A stretch of DNA of 64,000 nt from positions 2,046,001-2,110,000 of the forward strand of contig AP018280.1 of the NCBI GenBank assembly GCA_004296455.1, in the 5' to 3' direction. Below, piece after piece: positions 18,845-26,331 of this stretch (positions within the stretch are counted from its first letter, which is position 1; every line of letters begins with the position of its first letter). Origin of the DNA: Calothrix sp. NIES-4101. GTDB lineage: Bacteria > Cyanobacteriota > Cyanobacteriia > Cyanobacteriales > Nostocaceae. Both the position numbers and the translations under genes were made by a program. The notes under the pieces are model-generated. The model was given only the letters and a program-made list of their open reading frames with translations. It was not told where the DNA came from and ran no database searches.

Positions 18845-20545
18845 ATGAATAAGCCACGTGACGTACAAATTCATCCAGTCGCCACCGAAACTCGTGTATT
18901 CCGTTCTCGTAGTTGGGCGCGTTTACGATTTGAAATCGAGTATGCACTAGCGAAGGGAACCACTGCCAATTGTTATTTAATTGAAGGCGATAAAATAGCC
19001 TTAATTGACCCTCCGGGTGAGACTTTTACCGAGATTTTTCTCCAAGCTTTACAGGAGCGAATTGATGTTAAAAAAATTGATTATGTCATTCTTGGTCATG
19101 TTAATCCCAACCGTGCGGCAACATTAAAAGCACTGCAAGAAATAGCACCACAAATTACATTTGTATGTTCCAATCCTGGAGCAATAAATTTACGCGGGGC
19201 TTTGGAAAATCCTGATTTACCAATATTAGTCAAACGGGGTGAAGAAACACTCGATTTAGGCAAAGGACACCACCTCGAATTTATCCCCACACCCAATCCC
19301 CGCTACCCCGATCAACTTTGCACCTACGACCCAGAAACAGAAATTTTATACACAGATAAATTATTTGGGGCACATATTTGTGGAGACCAAGTATTTGATG
19401 AAGGTTGGCAGTCATTTTTAGAAGACCGAAGATATTACTTCGAGTGCGTCATGTCTCCCCATGCCCGTCAAATTGAGACTTCCCTAGAAAAGATATCTGA
19501 CTTACCAGTGCGGATGTATGCGCCAAATCATGGCCCTTTGGTGCGCTACGGCTTAATTGATTTAACCAAAGCTTATCGGCAATGGTTGCAGCAACAAACT
19601 TCCCAGGAAAATACAGTTGCATTAATTTATGCCTCAGCTTACGGGAATACCGCATCTGTTGCCCAGGCGATCGCTCACGGGATTACTAAAGCCGGTGTAC
19701 GGGTAGAATCAATCAACTGCGAATTTGCCGAACCTGCGGAAATTCAAGAGGCGATCGAAAAATCTGCTGGTTTTATCATAGGTTCCCCAACTTTAGGCGG
19801 ACATGCCCCTACCCAAGTACAAACAGCTTTAGGTATTGTCCTTGCCAATGCTGCTAAAACCCAGCTTGCGGGCGTATTTGGTTCCTTTGGTTGGAGTGGA
19901 GAGGCGATCGATTTACTGGAGAGCAAACTCAAAGATGGAGGATACCGTTTTGGTTTTGACACTATTCGAGTCAAATTTAAACCCGACGACAAGGTACTCC
20001 AAGAATGTGAAGAAGCTGGAACTGACTTTGCTCAAGCAATCAAAAGAGTCAATAGAGTCCGTACAGTTAGCGCACCAGCCAGCAGTTTAGAGCAAGCTGT
20101 GGGACGCATTCTGGGCTCCCTATCTGTGATTACAGCCAAACAAGGGGATGTGTCGAGTGCAATGTTGGCATCATGGATATCACAGGCAAGTTTTAATCCT
20201 CCTGGTTTAACAATTTCCGTAGCCAAAGATAGAGCATTGGAACCATTGATGCATTCGGGAAGTCCATTCGCTGTCAATATTTTGGCAGAGGGTAGAGAAT
20301 TGCGGAAGCACTTCATGAAAGCCTACAGTCCTGGACAGGATAGGTTTGCAGGAATTGAAACCCAGGAAGCAGTGAATGGTGCGCCGGTATTAAGTGGTGC
20401 ATTAGCTTACTTAGAATGTACCGTGAAAGACCGGATGGAAGTCGGTGATCACTGGTTAGTTTATGCGACGGTTGATGATGGTAAAGTCTTGAATCAGGAT
20501 GGTGTGACTGCAGTGCATTATCGCAAGTCGGGAAATCATTATTAG
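18845..20545 (+). CDS. flv1: Flavodiiron protein Flv1-type (degenerate iron site)
   Basis: 566 residues with the same three domains as its neighbour: beta-lactamase-like (about 25-265), flavodoxin (ALIYASAYGNTASVAQAIAH) and flavin reductase (about 415-566, ending VHYRKSGNHY). The iron-binding site is not canonical: the first motif reads GHVNPNRAA instead of HxExDH and the second PNPRYPD lacks His, whereas Asp in YTDKLFGAH and His in NHGPLV remain. This is the known Flv1/Flv2 pattern, and such proteins act as partners of Flv3/Flv4 in O2 reduction. The sequence matches the Flv1 group as I remember it. Long agreement of the ends rules out truncation. Confidence 0.9.
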   Translation: MNKPRDVQIHPVATETRVFRSRSWARLRFEIEYALAKGTTANCYLIEGDKIALIDPPGETFTEIFLQALQERIDVKKIDYVILGHVNPNRAATLKALQEIAPQITFVCSNPGAINLRGALENPDLPILVKRGEETLDLGKGHHLEFIPTPNPRYPDQLCTYDPETEILYTDKLFGAHICGDQVFDEGWQSFLEDRRYYFECVMSPHARQIETSLEKISDLPVRMYAPNHGPLVRYGLIDLTKAYRQWLQQQTSQENTVALIYASAYGNTASVAQAIAHGITKAGVRVESINCEFAEPAEIQEAIEKSAGFIIGSPTLGGHAPTQVQTALGIVLANAAKTQLAGVFGSFGWSGEAIDLLESKLKDGGYRFGFDTIRVKFKPDDKVLQECEEAGTDFAQAIKRVNRVRTVSAPASSLEQAVGRILGSLSVITAKQGDVSSAMLASWISQASFNPPGLTISVAKDRALEPLMHSGSPFAVNILAEGRELRKHFMKAYSPGQDRFAGIETQEAVNGAPVLSGALAYLECTVKDRMEVGDHWLVYATVDDGKVLNQDGVTAVHYRKSGNHY

Positions 20546-20853
20546 TTTTGGATTTTAGATTTTGGATTGTAGGCTGATTGTCTGCAATCCAGTTTTTGGT
20601 GTCGCTCTACAAATAGGCGCTAGCGGCGATAATTTGATTCCCCTCAGATACCGAAGCGGGGACTGTATTTTCAAATAAAATGATCCGAATATCTTGGTTG
20701 CTTGTATTAATTTCTTTGGCAATAGTGCTAGTGATTGCAAGTGATTGTATTAATAAATAGGAGGTAATTACTACCTTTTTATACCCTATTTACTTAAGTG
20801 GCTCCAAATATTGCCCCTATGCTTCAAGCAATCGCCTAATCAAGTGCTGTAAA

Positions 20854-21102
20854 TTAGAGAACTCCACAAAAAAGATGATCCCATGACGAGCCGGGTTTCG
20901 TAAAAATTTCAACAAACCATTTTTTGAGATGCGGAAGACGAAGGATTTGTTTTTCAACTTCTGCCATAGCCTCAGTTGTGAGTTTAACTCCTGTGGAGTA
21001 AACTTTTTTGATCAATGTCACAACCAGATTTTGACGTTTAATTACCCTTTTTCTATCATCCCTTATTAGTGGATCAATTATTCTGTGGAGACCTCTTACC
21101 AG
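20854..21102 (-). pseudogene. C-terminal fragment of a transposase-like protein
   Basis: The reverse strand is open for 83 codons without a start. It reads from 21102 VRGLHRIIDPLIRDDRKRVI, KRQNLVVTLIKKVYSTGV and KLTTEAMAEVEKQILRLPHL to a stop at 20854-20856. The basic, helical composition and the KKWFVEI end look like the C-terminus of an IS transposase, but I cannot name the family. The frame hits a TAA at 21103-21105, exactly where the 127-bp att repeat starts, so integration or its history probably cut this sequence. The last residues (GSSWDHLFCGVL) may be out-of-family sequence after a frameshift. The remaining 20546-20853 contains no gene. Confidence 0.4.
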
Positions 21103-21229
21103 TTAAAATTTACCGCGCCCATCATTTTCGGCAAATTCCTGGCAGATTTTCGGCAGATTCACACGGAGATAAAGCCGGAATCTATGGGTGACCTGGGACT
21201 CGAACCCAGAGCCAGCAGATTAAGAGTCT
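21103..21229 (+). repeat. Left attachment repeat (partial tRNA-Lys copy plus flank)
   Basis: Aligns without gaps to 39945-40071. The inner 67 bases (21163-21229) are identical; the outer 60 have about 11 mismatches. The identical part contains the tRNA-Lys 3' half up to the anticodon loop (21185-21229). The outer part has three spaced GGCAGATT-like units. Beyond 21229 the sequences diverge, marking the left element edge. Confidence 0.85.
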
Positions 21230-21265
21230 AAATTTAGCAATTTTGCGATCGCGCTTCAATACTTT

Positions 21266-22483
21266 CTAATCATCGGTGTACGGATTAATCATCGGTGCTG
21301 GCTCCGATGGTTTGATGATTGGGGGCATCGGTCGCGAGGTATTGGCGATCGCTTTTTGGTTCGCGGCCTGCATCTGCTTCTGGGATATCCAATGGTGGTA
21401 AACCTTGCTGTGGATTTCTACGGAGTGCCCCATCATTTTGGCAGCCCAACTAATGTCTAGCTCGAATACTAAAGTGCGGATAGCCCAAGCGTGGCGAAGT
21501 GGCAAAAGCGTAAACGGGCACTTAATTGATTTAAAATATTTAGCGGCTTCCCCGCCAATATCCCGATTGGAGCGTTCCGGGTTGAGGTTGGGGAGGCTGA
21601 TTTCTGTGAGTCTAAATTCTTCCACCCATTCCGGATAGTAGGGACTAATCATCCTTGCTCCGGTTTTTGAGTCTGTAAGGATGCATTGATGGGGATTTTT
21701 CAGGAATTCCCCCACATCGATGCGGAAAAATTCGTAGTTTCTTAGTCCGTAAGTCGCAATCATTCCGTATACCCACTTCCAAGCTGGATGGGGGATTTGA
21801 TGGTAGAAGCGAGCAATTTCGATATCTTCGGGGATTATGCGAGGCTTTACACTATTTATTCCATAATTCCCGCGATAGGGCTTTAAATTTACCTCGATGC
21901 TGGCAAATTTTGCTAAAGCACCCAGACACATGCAATATTTTTTGCGAGTGCGTGTATCTGGTTTAGTGCTGAGGGCTAGTTTTTTGAGCAGTTCTGGCGT
22001 TAATGGTTCGTCGGGTAAGTTTTTAAAAACCGAATGATATTCAACCTGCCATGTGGAGAGAGATTTATTATTGCGGTCACGACGGTCGAAGTAGTCCTTT
22101 TCAAATTTTTGTGCCCACTCACGAGCGGTGATAATTTTAGATTCCGCAGAGGGAGAAATTAGCGGCCGTAGATTTTGCAGTGGGGCGGAATTAAAATTTT
22201 GGGCTGTTTTTTTTAATTGGGGAGAATCTTTTAAATAATCTTCCCAACTAAATACCCCTAAATCTATTTCCCCGCTAATTTTGCGCGCCATCGCTTCGGA
22301 TTTTTTAATTAGTTCGGGGGTAGCGTGCCAGCCCAAATTTAGGCGGTCGGCGATCGCACCATTCGGTTTGTTGGGAAATTTCGCACGTAAAACGAGCCGC
22401 CTACCCTCACGTTTTATCGCAACGCCCGTGAATTTAAGCCGCTCGTTTGATTTTGATATCAATTTATCGATATCAGCAGTCAT
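21266..22483 (-). CDS. int: Tyrosine recombinase / integrase
   Basis: 405 residues. An N-terminal arm and core-binding region (to about 230) includes SLSTWQVEYHSVFKNLPDEP. The C-terminal catalytic domain shows Arg248 (TYGLRNYEFF), Lys273 (TDSKTGAR), Arg330 (LLPLRHAWAIRTL, where the usual first His of HxxR is Leu), His353 (MMGHSVEIHSK) and the nucleophile Tyr362 (KVYHHW). It should catalyse integration and excision at the tRNA-Lys site. Its stop lies 36 bases inside the left repeat, the usual position of an integrase next to its att site. It is preceded by three zinc-ribbon genes on the same strand, one of which could be the directionality factor (inference). Proline-rich tail. Confidence 0.9.
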   Translation of the reverse strand: MTADIDKLISKSNERLKFTGVAIKREGRRLVLRAKFPNKPNGAIADRLNLGWHATPELIKKSEAMARKISGEIDLGVFSWEDYLKDSPQLKKTAQNFNSAPLQNLRPLISPSAESKIITAREWAQKFEKDYFDRRDRNNKSLSTWQVEYHSVFKNLPDEPLTPELLKKLALSTKPDTRTRKKYCMCLGALAKFASIEVNLKPYRGNYGINSVKPRIIPEDIEIARFYHQIPHPAWKWVYGMIATYGLRNYEFFRIDVGEFLKNPHQCILTDSKTGARMISPYYPEWVEEFRLTEISLPNLNPERSNRDIGGEAAKYFKSIKCPFTLLPLRHAWAIRTLVFELDISWAAKMMGHSVEIHSKVYHHWISQKQMQAANQKAIANTSRPMPPIIKPSEPAPMINPYTDD

Positions 22484-22486
22484 TGA

Positions 22487-22711
22487 TCAGTAAGTGTGTT
22501 CTTCGTAGTAATTCCCGCAAGATTTTCTTGCTTCTTCGAGGTCGTTGACCGCTTCCTGAAAATCTTTTTGCTTTTCCCGGTTATTCCAGTTCTCTCGGCA
22601 TTTTGGGTTATGACACCATACCCAGTGGAGGTCTTCATCTATCCAGGTTTCGCTACCGCATAAGTGACAACCGTGTGTGTAGGAAGAGTTAATGCGATCG
22701 CTAATTTCCAT
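22487..22711 (-). CDS. Small zinc-ribbon protein
   Basis: 74 residues, charged. CHLCGSETWIDEDLHWVWCH followed by NPKCREN gives CxxC...CxxxxC spacing of a zinc ribbon in residues 15-39; the rest is an acidic helix (KQKDFQEAVNDLEEARKSC). It starts within the upstream gene (11-base overlap) and ends 4 bases before the integrase, so it is co-transcribed and probably translationally coupled. Specific function unknown; DNA or protein binding is likely from the fold. Confidence 0.65.
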   Translation of the reverse strand: MEISDRINSSYTHGCHLCGSETWIDEDLHWVWCHNPKCRENWNNREKQKDFQEAVNDLEEARKSCGNYYEEHTY

Positions 22712-22964
22712 GTTCTAACTCCAATCCAATCCACCCCGTTCCGTTGCAACTGTTGCATTTACTTGGTTGCTTGTGAACGTCGTAAATAGTGCCTGTCCCC
22801 CAACAGTCGCGACAACTTTCGAGAAATTCAAATCCATCCTGAAATTTACTTTTGTCCGTCACCCACTGGTGGTCACAAACCCGACAAATCGCAAAACCAT
22901 GCTTTGTTCTTGATATGTGGCGGGCTTTGCATTTTGGGCATTGAGAGTGCTCGCTGTCATTCAT
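22701..22964 (-). CDS. Double zinc-ribbon protein
   Basis: 87 residues with two cysteine clusters: CPKCKARHISRTKHGFAICR plus VCDHQW (residues 9-34) and CRDCWGTGTIYDVHKQPSKC plus NSCNGTGW (51-78). The second has the CxxCxGxG signature of DnaJ-type zinc fingers. The 4-base overlap with the upstream gene and 11-base overlap with the downstream gene show one operon leading to the integrase. Function unknown. Confidence 0.65.
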   Translation of the reverse strand: MNDSEHSQCPKCKARHISRTKHGFAICRVCDHQWVTDKSKFQDGFEFLESCRDCWGTGTIYDVHKQPSKCNSCNGTGWIGLELEHGN

Positions 22965-23275
22965 TGCGGGTCTTCCCCGTAAAACATTAATGGGCTGTCG
23001 CCATATTCATCGTCATCCTCGTCATAATCGGGGTCGTCTTTATCAAAAGCCCAAGTTTCACCACATGACTCACACCTATAAAATCCGTATTCCTTGTTGT
23101 ATTCGACTTTTAAGGAATTGCATTTTGGGCAAATTGTCTCACCCGCAAGCGTTTCATAAACCATCATAATTTTTACCGAATTTTGATATTTTTTTAGCCC
23201 ATTAAATTTTTGTCTACAATCGCTACAACCTTTAATATTTGGTAATTTCAGCCGTCTACATCCCAAAATTTTCAA
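22961..23275 (-). CDS. Zinc-ribbon protein with acidic tail
   Basis: Up to 104 residues from a TTG at 23275; a more conventional start is the ATG at 23167 (MMVYETLAGETICPKC), giving 68 residues. Neither has a strong ribosome site. The upstream part contains two TGTAGACA-type repeats shared with the neighbouring non-coding control region, which favours the shorter form. The zinc ribbon is CPKCNSLKVEYNKEYGFYRC then ESCGETWAF, followed by an Asp/Glu-rich tail (DKDDPDYDEDDDEYGDS). First gene of the zinc-ribbon/integrase operon. Confidence 0.6.
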   Translation of the reverse strand: MKILGCRRLKLPNIKGCSDCRQKFNGLKKYQNSVKIMMVYETLAGETICPKCNSLKVEYNKEYGFYRCESCGETWAFDKDDPDYDEDDDEYGDSPLMFYGEDPQ

Positions 23276-23440
23276 AAATTTCTGTAGACACTTGTAGACA
23301 GGGTAATTGTTAGGTATTAATGTACTACTGTCTTACTGTCTGGTTAGTTTATCAAGACACTAAGACAGTAGCAAATCGGTGTTTTTGGATGTAGACAATC
23401 TGTAGGCGGATTGTAGGCAAACTGTATACTTTTGTAGACA
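23211..23440. promoter_or_regulatory. Iteron/hairpin control region upstream of the integrase operon
   Basis: TGTAGACA occurs at 23283, 23293, 23390 and 23433, and inverted at 23211. Near-matches: CGTCTACA at 23253, TGTAGGCG at 23401, TGTAGGCA at 23412. In the centre, a 17-bp inverted repeat with one mismatch has arms 23325-23341 and 23355-23371 (CTACTGTCTTA pairs with TAAGACAGTAG). It fills the gap between the ATPase stop and the zinc-ribbon start. It may hold the promoter and operator of the integrase operon, a replication origin, or both. Confidence 0.6.
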
Positions 23441-23444
23441 GCTA

Positions 23445-24689
23445 TTAACAGTTGGGCTTGTATATCCAACCTAGTTGATTCCCTTTCCCAACAGTTTCGC
23501 CATATTCTCTATCCGCCATTGCTGCAAAAATTACTCTGATTTCTTCCGGTGACATACCATCAAATAATCTAGATACTTGCTTGAGTGTTCTGGCTTTTAA
23601 AGTGGTGTTGGGGTTAAGAATTCCCCAGTTGTAGATGTAATCCTCAAATTCATTTAAAGGTAAGTTATCCCCGTATTCCTCCTGTATTTGTGTTGGCGTA
23701 TTCGCTTGTAATTGGGGTGTATTCCCCCAGTTGCTTAAATCCAATTCGCACGGGTTTTCATCTAATAAAAATCGCTTTTTACCTCCCTCCTTTAACCACT
23801 TTTCTAAATTCTCGTCTTTTAATTTACGTGCATGGTCTTGAGCGAACTTACCCAATCGCACCAAGACGAAACAACTGTATAGAGTCTCTTTATCCCCCTC
23901 TAAACCAAAATTTTCGGCCGTGTCATTTTGGGCGATCGCTAAGATAAATTGCTTGTACCTTCTCCCCCTTTTAGCGTGGCGCTTAAGCCAAGTCTTGGCA
24001 TTACTGCACTCATCAACCAAAATCGGGAATTCCTCGGCTATTAAAAATCTTTCCCGACCTGCGATCGCATTGTCTCCACTCTCACCACGCAGTTCAACCA
24101 ACTCCCCAAGGTTGTCGAGGTCGTTGGCCATGCCGAAATTGATAGCGGCAAAGTCACCTTTACGACCAATAATGTCGCCCGGTGGCAACCATGACCATTC
24201 ATCGGGCTTGCAGTCCGAGTCATAAACAATGGTGCGGCCGCCAATTTTGGATGACAAATACTGGGTAAATGTTGATTTACCATCGCCAGTCCCACCAACT
24301 AAAGCCACATGTTTTTGACGTTGCTGAATGTAGGTTACTGGGTCGGTAACGAGGTTCTGGGGGATATATTCGCTGATTACTCCTTGCTCGATTGTTATGG
24401 ATGCAGTAGGCGAAAATAGTGTGGTGTATCTGGCTAATCGTGCTTGTTTCGATACCAACTTGATATCACCTATTTCCTCCTCTAAGTCTTTTAAGTTTTG
24501 ACGTTGTTTTTTAGCCAGATAGGTAACAACGCAGGCACTCCCACACGTTAATGTTTTCGCTATCCTGCTGTTTGAAATAGAAGCAAAGCACATTAACCCA
24601 GTCGCTAGGGCTATGGATATTAGAGAGTTTTGGCGAAATGAATTGTAGGCTAAAAGCCGATTTTGTAGGTCACTGGGGTGTATGCTCAT
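23445..24689 (-). CDS. Membrane-anchored FtsK/HerA-type P-loop ATPase
   Basis: 414 residues from the ATG at 24689, which overlaps the upstream TGA as ATGA; the frame upstream to 24779 lies inside the preceding gene. The N-terminus has one or two membrane segments (SLISIALATGLMCFASIS, about 22-39; LTCGSACVVTYLA). A P-loop domain follows: Walker A LVGGTGDGKST (130-140), Walker B FPILVDE (221-227) and a Gln-containing sensor ILAIAQN (249-255). A helical C-terminus has MSPEEIRVIFAAMADREYGE. The family includes DNA translocases, conjugation coupling ATPases and genome-packaging ATPases of tailless viruses. With no relaxase or mating genes nearby, a packaging or morphogenesis role is my preferred inference. 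Confidence 0.75.
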   Translation of the reverse strand: MSIHPSDLQNRLLAYNSFRQNSLISIALATGLMCFASISNSRIAKTLTCGSACVVTYLAKKQRQNLKDLEEEIGDIKLVSKQARLARYTTLFSPTASITIEQGVISEYIPQNLVTDPVTYIQQRQKHVALVGGTGDGKSTFTQYLSSKIGGRTIVYDSDCKPDEWSWLPPGDIIGRKGDFAAINFGMANDLDNLGELVELRGESGDNAIAGRERFLIAEEFPILVDECSNAKTWLKRHAKRGRRYKQFILAIAQNDTAENFGLEGDKETLYSCFVLVRLGKFAQDHARKLKDENLEKWLKEGGKKRFLLDENPCELDLSNWGNTPQLQANTPTQIQEEYGDNLPLNEFEDYIYNWGILNPNTTLKARTLKQVSRLFDGMSPEEIRVIFAAMADREYGETVGKGNQLGWIYKPNC

Positions 24690-25060
24690 AGCCCAATTCC
24701 CAACAATAAACCTAGCGCTGTTAAAACTAGGCGAATGGTTACCCAAATAGATATTTCTGGGATATATCGCCACACCCAAACGACTGATAGGAAAATTGCC
24801 CCATAAACTGCGAAAATTAGAATAGTTAGCGGTAAAGGTATAACGATACTTTGTAATATCGATACCGCAAACATTGGTGCTGCAATGTAACTGACAATTG
24901 TTAGAGCGTTATCTTCCCAGTCCTTAGCGGGAAGAAACGCCTCTAAAAGTTTGTACCTAACTTCGGCTATTTTGTCTCGCTTCTGGGGTTGATAATATGG
25001 TTGTGCCGATGGAGTTGGGACTTCTACTGTAATTTGTGGCTGTTTATTTTCCGCCAACAT
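24686..25060 (-). CDS. Small multi-pass membrane protein
   Basis: 124 residues from the ATG at 25060 (MLAENKQPQITVEVPTPSAQ), supported by GAGGTG seven bases upstream; a GTG at 25072 is also in frame. Residues 1-50 are soluble and Pro/Gln-rich. Three hydrophobic segments follow: ALTIVSYIAAPMFAVSIL, PLTILIFAVYGAIFLSVVW and IRLVLTALGLLLGIGL. It overlaps the preceding TM gene and is coupled to the ATPase by ATGA, so it probably works with the ATPase at the membrane. Family not recognised. Confidence 0.65.
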   Translation of the reverse strand: MLAENKQPQITVEVPTPSAQPYYQPQKRDKIAEVRYKLLEAFLPAKDWEDNALTIVSYIAAPMFAVSILQSIVIPLPLTILIFAVYGAIFLSVVWVWRYIPEISIWVTIRLVLTALGLLLGIGL

Positions 25061-25196
25061 TTTGCACCTCACAGCTTGGCTTGATGATGCTGACCGTCGC
25101 TCTTAATGTCAGAGCTGCAAATGGGAGAAGTAAAAATAGCATGATTAATCCCCCCATTGCTTCCCCTAACGAGTTTTTGAGTTCATTTCGTTCCAT
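25044..25196 (-). CDS. 50-residue single-pass membrane protein (short gene)
   Basis: Reverse-strand ATG at 25196, stop TAA at 25044-25046. It starts MERNELKNSLGEAMGGLIML, has one membrane helix (about GGLIMLFLLLPFAALTL, residues 15-31), then a basic tail ending NVGGK. It overlaps the upstream gene by 14 bases and the next by 17, matching the packed style of the operon. Size and layout resemble a phage minor membrane or filamentous-type coat protein, but no homology is claimed. Confidence 0.55.
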   Translation of the reverse strand: MERNELKNSLGEAMGGLIMLFLLLPFAALTLRATVSIIKPSCEVQNVGGK

Positions 25197-25359
25197 AATT
25201 AGGTTTAGTGTCAGATAGAGCTAGCAGCAAGCCGACGTTATCGATTGTGTTTGGGACATCATCAATTTTTGTCGGCTGCCGTACTGGCGGTTCGGGTTCT
25301 GGCTCTAACTGGGGAGTAGGAAGTATGGCTTGTTTAATTTCCTCTTCCCAGTTCATCAT
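25183..25359 (-). CDS. 58-residue proline/glutamate-rich protein (short gene)
   Basis: ATG at 25359 overlaps the upstream TGA (ATGATGA); stop at 25183-25185. It begins MMNWEEEIKQAILPTPQLEP, continues with a Pro/Glu-rich stretch (EPEPPVRQPTKIDDVPN) and ends NYGTK. Probably disordered. The coupling overlaps on both sides are the main evidence that it is translated. Confidence 0.5.
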   Translation of the reverse strand: MMNWEEEIKQAILPTPQLEPEPEPPVRQPTKIDDVPNTIDNVGLLLALSDTKPNYGTK

Positions 25360-25700
25360 TCGCCTGCCATGTAATGAATAAATTGAGAGATTCGATAGAC
25401 ACGACCGCCACTAGTGGGAAAAACTCGGCAGTCGAACAAACGTACTGCTTTTGATCTGGTAATTCGCATCATGGGTGCAGAACCGTCGGGGGACATGCTG
25501 AAAATCTCGTAATTATTGAGGGATGCAAATTCTACTGGTGTTTTATCTACATTGCCCTTGTAATTGGCGATCGCCATTCCATCCATTGCCGATGCTGTTG
25601 GTAAGCTAGGCAAATACTTACGAGACTTCTGCTGTTTACCCTGCTTGTCTTCCTTGTTTTGGGTGGCTTTACTGCCATTAATAGTGGTTGATTGTTCCAT
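25356..25700 (-). CDS. Small protein with basic disordered N-terminus, unknown
   Basis: 114 residues. Residues 1-30 are Lys/Gln/Ser-rich (KATQNKEDKQGKQQKSRKYL). The remainder is folded-looking: MAIANYKGNVDKTPVEFASL, NNYEIFSMSPDG, MRITRSKAVRLFDCRVFPTS, GGRVYRISQFIHYMAGE. No known domain. The stop of the preceding gene directly abuts its start (25701/25700), so it is part of the ATPase operon. A nucleic-acid or virion role is possible but unsupported. Confidence 0.6.
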   Translation of the reverse strand: MEQSTTINGSKATQNKEDKQGKQQKSRKYLPSLPTASAMDGMAIANYKGNVDKTPVEFASLNNYEIFSMSPDGSAPMMRITRSKAVRLFDCRVFPTSGGRVYRISQFIHYMAGE

Positions 25701-25907
25701 CTAACTACCTTGTTGTTGATTGTTTGTGGCTGTTCTGTCGTGCGCTGCGGTCTCTTCTTTGTACTCTAGAACCCGCTCTGTGATTGCGTTTAACCCTTGC
25801 TCGACGCTCCCCTTGTCGTTGGGGTCGATGACAATTGGTTCGACTCCAAGACTGCGGAAAAATTCAATTGCATCATTTGGTGTTGGCATGTGTGTAGGCT
25901 GTTTCAA
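25701..25907 (-). CDS. 68-residue acidic protein, unknown
   Basis: Starts MKQPTHMPTPNDAIEFFRSL, then GVEPIVIDPNDKGSVEQGLN and a charged helix ending in a Gln/Asn-rich tail (TATNNQQQGS). It overlaps the upstream gene by 35 bases in another frame and abuts the next gene. No domain recognised. Confidence 0.5.
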   Translation of the reverse strand: MKQPTHMPTPNDAIEFFRSLGVEPIVIDPNDKGSVEQGLNAITERVLEYKEETAAHDRTATNNQQQGS

Positions 25908-26112
25908 TCAGGTGTGCTTCAAAAATCTCTGCTGCAAACGTTGCTGTCTCTTCAATACCTTGTAATGAGTCGGTTAGTGTTACATCGCCAGCTTGATAAT
26001 CTGGGTGGTTCAATAATTCTTGATAATTTTCCGATCTGGTAAGAATTTCCACTAACTGCCCAACACTGGCAAGCATTGCAGCAAATTCGCCTTTCTCAAA
26101 TTTGGTTTTCAT
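25873..26112 (-). CDS. First gene of the ATPase operon, unknown small protein
   Basis: 79 residues from the ATG at 26112 (MKTKFEKGEFAAMLASVGQL), chosen because a GGGAGGGG ribosome site directly precedes it; the frame extends to 26148 with an unconvincing Asn-rich start (MQRNNNNNGREG). Predicted helical: VEILTRSENYQELLNHPDYQ, LTDSLQGIEETATFAAEIF. It follows the divergent control region and so probably leads the seven-gene operon ending in the ATPase. Confidence 0.5.
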   Translation of the reverse strand: MKTKFEKGEFAAMLASVGQLVEILTRSENYQELLNHPDYQAGDVTLTDSLQGIEETATFAAEIFEAHLIETAYTHANTK

Positions 26113-26239
26113 CCCCTCCCTTCCGTTGTTGTTGTTGTTGCGCTGCACTGATTTCTAAAACGACGGGATGACATTTTGGGCATCCTTGAGCGGTCGTTAT
26201 GAAATGCGATCGCTTTTGCAAATTACATAGGTTAAACTT

Positions 26240-26331
26240 TTACCGAGGTAATATAAAAGATGTTAGCATTACATCGGTAAAGTAACAATGCAATTGCACG
26301 GGTAAAATAGGGGTAGTTTGCATGGGTAATG
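26240..26331. promoter_or_regulatory. Divergent operator region with repeated TTACC/GGTAA units
   Basis: A 13-bp inverted repeat with one mismatch, TTACCGAGGTAAT at 26240-26252 against ATTACATCGGTAA at 26268-26280, is followed by GGGTAA units at about 26300 and 26324. It separates the leftward ATPase operon from the rightward ribbon-helix-helix gene. Short spaced half-sites are typical operators of such regulators, so autoregulation and repression of both directions is likely (inference). Confidence 0.5.

Noticed and set aside
18845-20545. Loss of function in the second flavodiiron protein because of missing iron ligands
   Set aside because: The Flv1/Flv2 group lacks these ligands as a rule, so this is not a lesion.
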